A DNA stretch of 8,408 nt from the NCBI GenBank assembly GCA_002427535.1, contig DIRK01000056.1, positions 3,887-12,294 of the forward strand, read 5' to 3'. The stretch is from Mageeibacillus sp. UBA5438. Its GTDB lineage: Bacteria; Bacillota; Clostridia; Saccharofermentanales; DTU023. Position 1 is the first letter of the stretch. Each line of letters begins with the position of its first letter. Under the pieces are notes generated by a model. It had not been told where the DNA came from. It worked only from the letters and a program-made list of their open reading frames with translations, and did no database searches. Position numbers and translations under genes: made by a program. Below are positions 1-5,971 of the stretch, one piece after another.

Positions 1-2
1 AC

Positions 3-110
3 GTCACCCTTGTATTTGCGGGAAAAACCCCTGACAGGACCCACCTTCCCGTGTTGAAACGTCAACTGGAACGGCAAGGCGTAAAAAGCGAAGCGCTTCC
101 CGAAGAATAA
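3..110 (+). CDS. C-terminal fragment of an unidentified protein
   Basis: An open frame enters from the left edge and ends at TAA 108-110, giving 35 residues that start VTLVFAGKTPDRTHLPV and end EALPEE. The codons (gcg, ctg, cgt, ggc) resemble those of the accepted genes downstream, and the stop lies 3 bases before a strong hairpin, which is where a gene should end. The fragment is charged and hydrophilic after a short hydrophobic strand (VTLVFAG). I do not recognise the family. In related genomes uvrC or a PHP-domain gene can precede hprK, but nothing here matches the UvrC C-terminal helix-hairpin-helix. It could also be a chance open frame because it is short. Confidence 0.5.
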   Translation, partial: VTLVFAGKTPDRTHLPVLKRQLERQGVKSEALPEE

Positions 111-113
111 AGA

Positions 114-148
114 AAGGACTGCCGTCCCAGTATGCGACGGCAGTCCTT
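114..148 (-). terminator. Intrinsic terminator of the YtxH/DUF948 operon, possibly bidirectional
   Basis: The arms AAGGACTGCCGTC (114-126) and GACGGCAGTCCTT (136-148) are perfectly complementary over 13 bp, with a 9-base loop. Read on the minus strand, the stem is followed by TTCTTTATTCTTC, a U-rich tail as expected for a Rho-independent terminator, 25 bases past the stop of the DUF948 gene. Read on the plus strand there is no U run after the stem (ATGCTCGGG), so it would be a weaker terminator for the gene ending at 110, though the hairpin probably protects both convergent transcripts. A second small inverted repeat, GCTCG/CGAGC at 151-162, lies next to it. Confidence 0.85.
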
Positions 149-173
149 ATGCTCGGGCGAGCGGATTTAGCTG

Positions 174-671
174 TTATTTTTTCTTATTCTTCTTTTTATC
201 TTTATCTTTTTTCTGGTTCATGAGTCCGAAAATCGCGGCCGCGATGCTGATCACTTGCTGCACGGAACTTTTATCTTTTGTGGTCTTTTTCTTCCCGCCA
301 AACAGCGAGGCCACACCGCCGGAGACGCCGTGCACGACCAAAGCGAGCGCGTCCGCCGTCACACCGACAGCGTCCATGACCGCCTCCACATCGTCCAACA
401 GGGCAGGCGTGGTGTCGGCCAGATCGTCGGTAATGTCGACGAGATTACCGCTGATGATTTCAACGTTTTGTAAAAGAGGCGGCAACTGTTCAACCGTCTC
501 TTCAATGTCAGGTGAGATCTCTTTTACCAATTTGCTGGTGTTTCCCAAAAGAGAAGCCGCTTTGAACAAGAATACAGCCAAAGCAATCAGAGCGACCGCT
601 CCGCTGATTCCGATCAGAATATAGATCAGCGCGCTTACGGGGATGCTGGCTTCCAGCAACATAATAAACAT
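174..671 (-). CDS. DUF948 (YtxG-like) membrane-anchored general stress protein
   Basis: The protein has 165 residues. It has a short N-terminus, one strong membrane helix at about 12-37 (ALIYILIGISGAVALIALAV), then a long amphipathic helical region at about 40-112 with regularly spaced Asp/Glu and Leu/Val (LPPLLQNVEIISGNLVDITD). This is the usual form of DUF948 proteins such as B. subtilis YtxG. A Gly/Lys linker, a second hydrophobic stretch at 138-151 and a very basic tail rich in Lys and Asp (152-165) follow; the tail may bind nucleic acid or lipid head groups, which is inference. The first ATG is chosen because AGGAGAGGAG lies about 7 bases upstream; a second ATG three codons in fits less well. 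The gene follows the YtxH-like gene by 57 bases and both end at the hairpin at 114-148. Family proteins are stress-induced in Bacillus; the molecular role is unknown. Confidence 0.8.
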   Translation of the reverse strand: MFIMLLEASIPVSALIYILIGISGAVALIALAVFLFKAASLLGNTSKLVKEISPDIEETVEQLPPLLQNVEIISGNLVDITDDLADTTPALLDDVEAVMDAVGVTADALALVVHGVSGGVASLFGGKKKTTKDKSSVQQVISIAAAIFGLMNQKKDKDKKKNKKK

Positions 672-713
672 GGTTCGCTCCTCTCCTACGGCTGAGCTAG
701 TAGACTACCTCAG

Positions 714-724
714 GCGTTGAACGC
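714..724. repeat. Short inverted repeat between the YtxH-like and DUF948 genes
   Basis: GCGTT (714-718) and AACGC (720-724) pair around a single base, flanked by CAG and CTG, just after the stop of the YtxH-like gene on the minus strand. A second imperfect repeat (CTGAG at 692-696 with CTCAG at 708-712) lies beside it. Neither has a U run, so they look like weak intercistronic structures that could affect RNA stability, not terminators. Confidence 0.35.
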
Positions 725-728
725 TGTT

Positions 729-1124
729 TTATTTCTCTTCTTTCTTTTCCGCGGCTTTTTCTTTTTCTTCCACCGCTTCCACGATTTTTTCAGCCACATC
801 GATGTCCGCTTCCGCGGCTTCTTTCACAAGGCGCCGGGCATCACGTGCGAGGGCGCGTGCTTTTTTGGCAACCACTTCCGCGGTCTCCTCCGCCTTCTCT
901 TTAATGACGGCTCCCGTTTTCACCGAGTAATCTTTGACTGCGTGCGCACCCTTTGTCGCGGCTTCACATAACTGTTCCCGTGTCTTCTCGCCAGCCTGGG
1001 GCGCAAACAAAATACCAAGTGCGGCACCGCTTAAAGTTCCGAGAATCACACCGATTGTCACCTGGCGGCGACGGGTCCTTCTGTTCTGACCTGTGAAGGC
1101 ACCAATAATTTCTTCAAAAAACAT
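729..1124 (-). CDS. YtxH-domain membrane-anchored protein
   Basis: The protein has 131 residues from the chosen start. Residues 1-20 are short and basic (NRRTRRR), followed by a glycine-rich membrane helix at about 22-41 and the motif ILFAPQAGEKTRE (38-50), which is the YtxH family signature (GLLFAP-x-G-x-x-TRE type). Residues 50-131 form a long Ala/Lys/Glu-rich helix, probably a cytoplasmic coiled coil, ending in EKAAEKKEEK. The start at 1124 is preferred because AAGGGAG lies 9 bases upstream; the in-frame ATG at 1133 abuts that site directly, and the frame open as far as 1388 would run into hprK and past the promoter. B. subtilis YtxH is encoded with YtxG as SigB-dependent stress proteins. 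Here the order is YtxH-like first, DUF948 second. The precise function is unknown. Confidence 0.82.
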   Translation of the reverse strand: MFFEEIIGAFTGQNRRTRRRQVTIGVILGTLSGAALGILFAPQAGEKTREQLCEAATKGAHAVKDYSVKTGAVIKEKAEETAEVVAKKARALARDARRLVKEAAEADIDVAEKIVEAVEEKEKAAEKKEEK

Positions 1125-1133
1125 GCCACTCAT

Positions 1134-1140
1134 CTCCCTT
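1134..1140 (-). promoter_or_regulatory. Ribosome binding site that decides the YtxH-like start
   Basis: On the minus strand this reads AAGGGAG. It ends directly against the ATG at 1133 but is 9 bases from the ATG at 1124, so translation should begin at the latter and the protein should begin MFFEEII. Confidence 0.6.
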
Positions 1141-1152
1141 CTGCTGTAAAGA

Positions 1153-1166
1153 CAATCTCTTGATTG
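1153..1166 (-). other. Small hairpin in the 5' leader of the YtxH-like transcript
   Basis: CAATC (1153-1157) and GATTG (1162-1166) can pair around the 4-base loop TCTT. If transcription starts near 1169, this hairpin sits at the very 5' end of the minus-strand mRNA, upstream of the ribosome binding site. Short 5' hairpins like this can stabilise messages. It is only 5 bp and could be chance. Confidence 0.3.
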
Positions 1167-1175
1167 AGTGTAGCC

Positions 1176-1184
1176 ATTGTAACA
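1176..1184 (-). promoter_or_regulatory. Extended -10 promoter for the YtxH/DUF948 operon
   Basis: On the minus strand this reads TGTTACAAT, an extended -10 element (TGn followed by TACAAT, a 5/6 match to TATAAT). No convincing -35 is seen at 16-18 bases, which suits an extended -10 promoter. Transcription would start near 1169, about 45 bases before the ATG at 1124. I looked for a SigB-type promoter (GTTT and GGGTAT boxes) because ytx genes use one in Bacillus and did not see one. Confidence 0.55.
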
Positions 1185-1240
1185 CATGTATAAAAGGGCA
1201 AACGGTATCCTGTGAACTGAAATGAAACGCCCGTCTCCTA

Positions 1241-1249
1241 TGTTATAAT
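1241..1249 (+). promoter_or_regulatory. Extended -10 promoter for the hprK operon
   Basis: TGTTATAAT is a perfect extended -10 (TGn plus consensus TATAAT). The -35 region about 17 bases upstream (around 1221-1226, AATGAA) is poor, as is common with extended -10 promoters. Transcription should start near 1256, leaving a leader of about 40 bases before hprK. No other likely promoter or terminator is seen up to the right edge, so this may drive the whole plus-strand gene string. Confidence 0.65.
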
Positions 1250-1283
1250 TCACGCGTACCAAAATGACGTTAAAAGGCGTTTT

Positions 1284-1290
1284 GAGGAGA
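1284..1290 (+). promoter_or_regulatory. Ribosome binding site that decides the hprK start
   Basis: GAGGAGA lies 6 bases before the ATG at 1297. The earlier in-frame ATG at 1264 has no such site and would be only a few bases from the predicted transcript start, so it is unlikely to be used. Confidence 0.65.
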
Positions 1291-1296
1291 AAAATC

Positions 1297-2214
1297 ATGA
1301 AACAAACCGGGGTTCGCTTGCGCCAGATCGTTGAGCTTTTTAGCTTCGCTGTAATCCGCGATTTCGATAAAATCGACTCTACTTGCATAAAAGTGGCGGA
1401 TGTGACGCGTCCGGGGCTACAGCTGGCAGGTTACTTCAAACATGTCGGCTCGGACCGCATCCAGCTGATCGGTAACATGGAGATGGCTTTTCTTGAATCG
1501 CTGTCGCCCGAGGACCGCCGGGCGAGCATCGATCGCCTGTTTGCGACAGGCATTCCCTGCCTCATCTTGTCACGCAGCTACAAACCCTTTCCTGAATTGC
1601 TCGAAAGCGCCTCCCAATACAAGATTCCCATCCTCCAAAGCGATGAGGCGACCGCCACCATTTATGGCTCGCTTGTCAAATACCTCAATGTGGAATTGGC
1701 GCCCAAAACATTTTTACACGGAGGCTTAGTCGAAGTGCTGGGCGAAGGGGTGCTGATCTTAGGTGAGTCAGGTGTCGGTAAATCGGAGACCGCGCTGGAA
1801 CTCGTGAAGCGCGGCCACCGCCTGATCGCGGACGACCTTGTGGAAGTCAGGAGGGTGTCTGACACGACCCTTTTAGGGCAGGCGCCTGAAAATATCCGCT
1901 ACATGCTGGAAATCCGAGGGCTGGGGATCTTAGATATTAAGGAACTTTACGGTGTTTCATCCGTGAAGGAACAAGAAAGCATTGACTTCATCATCAACCT
2001 GGAATTTTGGAAAGAAACGGAATCCTACCGGAAAATAGAAACAGCAACAGAGACGACGACAATTTTAGGAGTCTCCGTTCCCTCCGTCACGATTCCTGTA
2101 AGGCCGGGGCGCAACCTCGCCATTATTGTGGAGTTTGCCGCCATCGATTTCAGACATAAAAAAATGGGTCATGACGCGATCAAGGAATTGACGGATCGCA
2201 TCTACAATCGTTGA
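1297..2214 (+). CDS. hprK: HPr kinase/phosphorylase
   Basis: The enzyme phosphorylates HPr of the sugar phosphotransferase system on its regulatory serine using ATP or pyrophosphate and removes that phosphate when inorganic phosphate is high. HPr(Ser-P) then slows sugar uptake and acts as corepressor for catabolite control. The protein has 305 residues, usual for the family. Residues 1-130 form the N-terminal domain. The C-terminal kinase domain shows HGG near residue 140, the Walker A loop GESGVGKS at 156-163, ADDLVEV shortly after, the family signature EIRGLGILDI from residue 205, and RPGRNLAIIVEFAA near the end. All expected active-site motifs are present, so it should be active. It is the first gene of the operon, and murB begins 15 bases after its stop. 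PTS components are not in the window. Confidence 0.97.
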   Translation: MKQTGVRLRQIVELFSFAVIRDFDKIDSTCIKVADVTRPGLQLAGYFKHVGSDRIQLIGNMEMAFLESLSPEDRRASIDRLFATGIPCLILSRSYKPFPELLESASQYKIPILQSDEATATIYGSLVKYLNVELAPKTFLHGGLVEVLGEGVLILGESGVGKSETALELVKRGHRLIADDLVEVRRVSDTTLLGQAPENIRYMLEIRGLGILDIKELYGVSSVKEQESIDFIINLEFWKETESYRKIETATETTTILGVSVPSVTIPVRPGRNLAIIVEFAAIDFRHKKMGHDAIKELTDRIYNR

Positions 2215-2229
2215 CAAGAGGAGTGGCAT

Positions 2230-3198
2230 TTGACTTTAAAAGGGACAACATTTAATCAACAAGTGGCGAAGCTACAATTGGAGAAGATCGCAGATCTCGT
2301 GGTTGAAGAAAACGCGCCTTTGGCGCCTTTGACGCGGATGCACGCGGGCGGTCCGGCGGATATTTTGGCCTTCCCGTATACACCACAGAGCGCCGCTTTG
2401 CTTGTGGGGATTTGCCGTCAGGAAAATTGGCCATTGACGGTGCTCGGGAAAGCGTCCAATGTCTTGGTAGCTGACCAAGGCGTGCGAGGCGTGACCCTGA
2501 TGCTGTCGCCCTCCCTGGGCGGCATCACAAAGGACGGCGCGAAGCTTACCGTGGGTGCGGGTGTCCCCCTTTATGAGGTCTCAGCCTTCGCGGCGAGGCA
2601 CTCTCTTTCAGGCTTTGAGTTCGCCCAAGGCATTCCGGGGTCGATCGGAGGCGCGATCTTCATGAACGCGGGAGCCTTTGATGGCAGCATGTCCAAGGTG
2701 GTCGTAAGGACGCGATTTATCGGGGCGTCGGGGGACATTTCGGAGATAGCCGGGGATGAGCACGATTTTTCTTATCGGCACAGTTATTTTTCTGTTCGAC
2801 CCGACACTATTATCCTGGAGACCGAACTTCTATTAGAACCCTTTTCTTCTGTTTTGATTTACGAGAAGATGGCGGAACTGGCCGAGCGCCGTTATAAGAC
2901 GCAACCCCTAGAGATGTATTCTGCGGGCAGCGCGTTTCGGCGGCCCGAAGGCTATTTTGCGGGCAAACTGATTACAGACGCGGGGATGAAGGGCTATACG
3001 CGACGTAAGGCAGGGGTGTCAAAAAAACACGCCGGTTTTATTGTCAACTACGGAGGCGCGTCAGCTCATGATATTTTGCAAATATTCCGCGATGTGAGAC
3101 GCGCGGTTTTCGAGATGGAAGGCGTCGTGCTTGAGCCCGAGGTTCGTTTGGTCGGGGAGTGGGAAGACGACCCCTTTAATATGTCGGACGATAGGTGA
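2230..3198 (+). CDS. murB: UDP-N-acetylenolpyruvoylglucosamine reductase
   Basis: This cytoplasmic FAD enzyme uses NADPH to reduce UDP-GlcNAc-enolpyruvate to UDP-MurNAc, the second committed step of peptidoglycan synthesis. The protein has 322 residues. The FAD-binding part includes AGGPADIL (39-46), GKASNVLVADQGVRG (73-87) and GIPGSIGGAIFMNAGAFDG (134-152). The substrate part includes FSYRHSYF (180-187, conserved Arg 183), GSAFRRPEGYFAGKL (233-247, proposed proton donor Ser 234) and LEPEVRLVG (301-309, catalytic Glu 304). The layout is that of the shorter type II MurB of Firmicutes. The start is TTG, 6 bases after AAGAGGAG (2216-2223); no ATG competes. The 3' end contains the ribosome binding site of rapZ. 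The acidic tail (EDDPFNMSDD) goes beyond the usual core end. Confidence 0.97.
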   Translation: MTLKGTTFNQQVAKLQLEKIADLVVEENAPLAPLTRMHAGGPADILAFPYTPQSAALLVGICRQENWPLTVLGKASNVLVADQGVRGVTLMLSPSLGGITKDGAKLTVGAGVPLYEVSAFAARHSLSGFEFAQGIPGSIGGAIFMNAGAFDGSMSKVVVRTRFIGASGDISEIAGDEHDFSYRHSYFSVRPDTIILETELLLEPFSSVLIYEKMAELAERRYKTQPLEMYSAGSAFRRPEGYFAGKLITDAGMKGYTRRKAGVSKKHAGFIVNYGGASAHDILQIFRDVRRAVFEMEGVVLEPEVRLVGEWEDDPFNMSDDR

Positions 3199-3205
3199 GG
3201 ATGCG

Positions 3206-4132
3206 ATGGATATTACGATTGTGACAGGCCTTTCAGGGAGCGGTAAGAGTATGGCCGCTAAGATGCTTGAGGACATGGGATTCTTCTGCATTGATAATCT
3301 CCCGCCCCAGCTTGTCGTCGACCTGACGCGCGTGCTCTCCCAGGACGCGGCTGAGGACGATGACACAAGGGAGTCAGCCCGCATCGCTCTTGTCATGGAT
3401 ACGAGAAATCCGCACTTTGTTGAACATTTGGCGCCGGTGCTCGAGCAGTTGAGCGCGCTTCATGTGCCTGTGCGCATCCTCTTTCTTGAATCCTCTGACG
3501 CGGCGCTCATGAGCCGCTATAAGCAAAGCCGCCGCGATCACCCGATGGCGCGTGAGCGTTCTCTGTCCGAGGCGATCAGCGCGGAACGCCGTCTGCTCAC
3601 GCCGATTAAGGAACTTTCAACGGACATTTTGGATACCACGGATATGCCGGACCTCCTGATGCGCGAGCGTCTGTTTCAGCTTTTTGGCGCGGTGCCCGAG
3701 CAAGAGCGTATGGCCATATTCGTTCAATCCTTCGGATTCAAATACGGACTGCCGCCCGATTCCGATGTGGTCCTGGATGTTCGTTTTGTGCCCAATCCGT
3801 TTTATCTGGACGATCTGCGCCCGCTTTCGGGTCTTGATCAGCCGGTCATCCAATTTCTCCTTCAGTTTCCCGAATTTTTGCGCTATTTGGAGATGAACGA
3901 AGCGCTTTTTGAGTATTCCATCCCTTTTTATATGCGTGAAGGAAAGCAGCGACTGAATATCGCGATCGGATGCACGGGGGGGAGACATCGAAGTGTCATG
4001 GCGGCGGAACATCTGACAAACTTTTTGACCGGATTGGGTTACCAGGTGACGACCCTGCACCGCGATCTGCACCGGGATCCCCTAGCGCAACAGGCGATGG
4101 AGACATGGGGTGAGAAGGAGGAGCGCGCTTGA
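3206..4132 (+). CDS. rapZ: RNase adapter/nucleotide-binding protein RapZ (YvcJ family)
   Basis: The protein has 308 residues. It binds ATP/GTP; in E. coli RapZ delivers the small RNA GlmZ to RNase E and so controls GlmS, while B. subtilis YvcJ affects competence. The Firmicutes role is less settled. The N-terminal P-loop domain shows GLSGSGKS (8-15) followed by GFFCIDNLP (25-33), and a Walker B-like ALVMDTRN (61-68). The C-terminal domain shows SFGFKYGLP (175-183), LDVRFVPNPFY (190-200), GCTGGRHRSV (255-264) and HRDLHRD (285-291), all hallmarks of the family. The start at 3206 is chosen because AGGTGAGG lies just upstream, overlapping the murB stop, and the P-loop then sits at the usual place; the frame is open back to 3131 but that extension overlaps murB. 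The stop overlaps the whiA start by 4 bases. Confidence 0.95.
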   Translation: MDITIVTGLSGSGKSMAAKMLEDMGFFCIDNLPPQLVVDLTRVLSQDAAEDDDTRESARIALVMDTRNPHFVEHLAPVLEQLSALHVPVRILFLESSDAALMSRYKQSRRDHPMARERSLSEAISAERRLLTPIKELSTDILDTTDMPDLLMRERLFQLFGAVPEQERMAIFVQSFGFKYGLPPDSDVVLDVRFVPNPFYLDDLRPLSGLDQPVIQFLLQFPEFLRYLEMNEALFEYSIPFYMREGKQRLNIAIGCTGGRHRSVMAAEHLTNFLTGLGYQVTTLHRDLHRDPLAQQAMETWGEKEERA

Positions 4133-5037
4133 CTTTTTCGTCTCGCATCCGAAGAGAACTAGCGCATCGCCATCTGGCGCACGCCGACGATGAGGAGTGG
4201 TCGCTTGTGTCCTTTGCCGCTTTTGCGAGCACTTCAGGGCATATTGAAGAGACAAAAGGCGGCTGGCAGCTCACCCTTCGTGTGGGTAAAAAATTTGTGG
4301 CGCCATTACTTGAGGCCATCTTTCGCACGCTTTCGCTCAAGCTCAGTCAGGTGACAAAGGGCAAACGCGATGTGAAATACACGGTTTTTGTTCCGCACGA
4401 AAAACGCCCTTTTTTATTTTTTGACTTTCATCGCTGGATCGAAGAGACAGAAGAAGCCGGCCTTGAACCCATTTTCGCGGCCTTTTTTTTGGGGAGCGGC
4501 GTCATGTCAGATCCGACCGGCGGGCGCTACCGCCTTTCCTTTTCGCCTTCTTCAGGCGGGGCAGTCGGCCTTATGACGCGCGTTTTTAAACAGGCAGGGT
4601 TTTCGCCGACCGCGACACGTCATCAGGGAAAAATACATCTGTTATTCTCTAATGGTGAGGAGGTTGCCCGTTTTTTGTTGCTTTCGGGCGCGCACAACGC
4701 CTTGTTGGCCTTCGAGGAGACGCGCAGTGAGCGTGAGCTCATCGGGCAGGTGAACCGCCAGGTGAACTTCGATGACGCGAACGCGGGTAGGCGGGCAGAA
4801 TCAATCGCGCGCCAATTGGAGGCGATTGCCATCATCGAGGCCCTGCGGGGTATTAGCTCCCTGCCGCCGCCCTTAGTCGACGCGGCAAAGGCAAGGCTTG
4901 AGAACAAGGGAGCCTCTTTAGAGGAACTGGGTGAGACCATGGACCCGCCTGTCAGTAAGTCAGGCATGAGTCATCGCTTCAGCCGGATTCGTTCGATCGC
5001 GAATTCGCTTGCAGGCGATAAGCTGGCGGAACACTAA
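4129..5037 (+). CDS. whiA: WhiA-family DNA-binding regulator
   Basis: The protein has 302 residues and combines a LAGLIDADG homing-endonuclease-like domain with a C-terminal helix-turn-helix. The N-terminus MTFSSRIRREL is typical of the family. The LAGLIDADG-derived core lies around FAAFFLGSGVMSDP (116-129) and continues to about residue 200; NRQVNFDDANAGRRAES (209-225) is a conserved linker. The HTH covers about 263-295 (SLEELGETM, then PPVSKSGMSHR). WhiA drives sporulation septation in Streptomyces and affects cell division and chromosome segregation in B. subtilis. The start is TTG overlapping the rapZ stop (TTGA), with AAGGAGGAG at 4115-4123, so translational coupling to rapZ is likely. 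Endonuclease activity is not expected in this family. A run of eight T and four G (4483-4494) sits in the core domain. Confidence 0.96.
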   Translation: MTFSSRIRRELAHRHLAHADDEEWSLVSFAAFASTSGHIEETKGGWQLTLRVGKKFVAPLLEAIFRTLSLKLSQVTKGKRDVKYTVFVPHEKRPFLFFDFHRWIEETEEAGLEPIFAAFFLGSGVMSDPTGGRYRLSFSPSSGGAVGLMTRVFKQAGFSPTATRHQGKIHLLFSNGEEVARFLLLSGAHNALLAFEETRSERELIGQVNRQVNFDDANAGRRAESIARQLEAIAIIEALRGISSLPPPLVDAAKARLENKGASLEELGETMDPPVSKSGMSHRFSRIRSIANSLAGDKLAEH

Positions 5038-5043
5038 GGGGGA

Positions 5044-5970
5044 ATGATGGACTATCTGGAAGGCTTCCTGATTGGCCCGGTTTGGAGTGACACGGATTAC
5101 AGGTCGCGAAGACATTTCAGCGCCCATGTATTTCTTGCCGCGATGATGGCGGCAGCCTTTGTCCTCTTGACCCTGTACCCCAATCTTGCGGCGCGCGTGA
5201 TCGTCATAAAATGGCCATTACCTCCCATTTTGCTTATCATTCTTTTACTTTTGAATCCATTCATCTCGATTTTGTACCGACGCCTGCCCTTTTTTGTCCG
5301 GCCTCTCTTGTTGCTTATTTACCTTTTAAAGTATCTTTTGCTTTTTTATTGGCTCGTCCATGTATTCACGCCCTTGGTCACTTTTGAAAAAGAATCTTTC
5401 TTGAGTATGCTCTATGCGCGCATGGACAGCCATATTGAGGTGTCATTGGAAAAAATTGCGGAGTCGGGCGGCATTTTTGTCACCGTGGCGGGTGTCCTGG
5501 CTGGCGGGCTTTGGGTCATCGCGGAGGGGCTTGCCGTTGTTGCCATCTTGGTGATTGTGCCGCTTTTGGCGATTTTCCTGTGTAAAAGTATTCAATACTT
5601 GATTGATCGGGGGACCAAGTATCTGCTCGATCGTGAACTTGAACGTGTCGCCAGCTTCCGGTCATCTGAGATTGGGGGGGCGACCACCTACGAAGAGATG
5701 ACGGCTGTGAAGGAGCCGGCGCCCCCGATAAGAAAGCGATCTTTGAAAGTCGAAACGAGAAAGAAAAAGATCAAAACCACGCTCAGCGGCGCGGCAGCCG
5801 CTGTTCTTGCCTTCTTGACCGGGATGTTCCGCCAATTGCGAAAGGGTTTTTTGTGGCTCAAAGAAAAAATAGCATCTCAAATAACAAGGGTTACAAATGA
5901 ACGAAAAAATAGGGATGAAGGGGATACAATAAAGTCGAACGATAAGGAAAAACTGTGCCGGAGGAAATAG
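5044..5970 (+). CDS. Unrecognised multi-pass membrane protein with basic C-terminal tail
   Basis: The protein has 308 residues; I do not recognise the family. Likely membrane helices are at about 28-48, 58-78, 83-108 and a long or double one at 143-181; a weaker Ala-rich hydrophobic segment lies at 247-262. The stretch 109-142 is a hydrophilic loop (FEKESFLSMLYARMDSHIEVSL). After residue 181 the chain is strongly basic (KRSLKVETRKKKIKTT at 231-246 and a Lys/Arg/Asn-rich end), which suggests a cytoplasmic tail by the positive-inside rule. The start is ATG 5044 or the adjoining ATG 5047; AAGGGGG (5036-5042) overlaps the whiA stop and is spaced better for 5047. The end overlaps the htrA ribosome binding site. 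Position between whiA and htrA suggests a link with envelope growth or stress, but that is only context. The last 90 bases are A-rich, unlike the rest. Confidence 0.85.
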   Translation: MMDYLEGFLIGPVWSDTDYRSRRHFSAHVFLAAMMAAAFVLLTLYPNLAARVIVIKWPLPPILLIILLLLNPFISILYRRLPFFVRPLLLLIYLLKYLLLFYWLVHVFTPLVTFEKESFLSMLYARMDSHIEVSLEKIAESGGIFVTVAGVLAGGLWVIAEGLAVVAILVIVPLLAIFLCKSIQYLIDRGTKYLLDRELERVASFRSSEIGGATTYEEMTAVKEPAPPIRKRSLKVETRKKKIKTTLSGAAAAVLAFLTGMFRQLRKGFLWLKEKIASQITRVTNERKNRDEGDTIKSNDKEKLCRRK

Positions 5971-5971
5971 A

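Noticed and set aside
151..162. GCTCG/CGAGC inverted repeat as a second terminator
   Set aside because: The stem is only 4-5 bp with almost no loop and is not followed by a U run; the hairpin at 114-148 is sufficient.
1223..1236. Possible catabolite-responsive (cre) site TGAAACGCCCGTCT upstream of hprK
   Set aside because: Only the first half resembles the consensus; the central CG and second half do not fit.
1264..1296. Earlier in-frame ATG for hprK adding 11 residues that begin MTLKG, the same five residues that open murB
   Set aside because: No ribosome binding site precedes it and it lies only about 8 bases from the predicted transcript start. The five-residue match to murB is probably chance.
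1134..1388. Longer reading frame for the YtxH-like protein starting inside hprK
   Set aside because: It would begin upstream of the predicted promoter and overlap hprK on the opposite strand, and the YtxH family usually begins just before the membrane helix.
3131..3205. N-terminal extension of rapZ overlapping murB
   Set aside because: It would displace the P-loop from its usual place near residue 8, and the ribosome binding site sits before ATG 3206.
3617..4072. A 151-codon open frame on the minus strand opposite rapZ
   Set aside because: It mirrors conserved rapZ codons and shows no recognisable domain or binding site.
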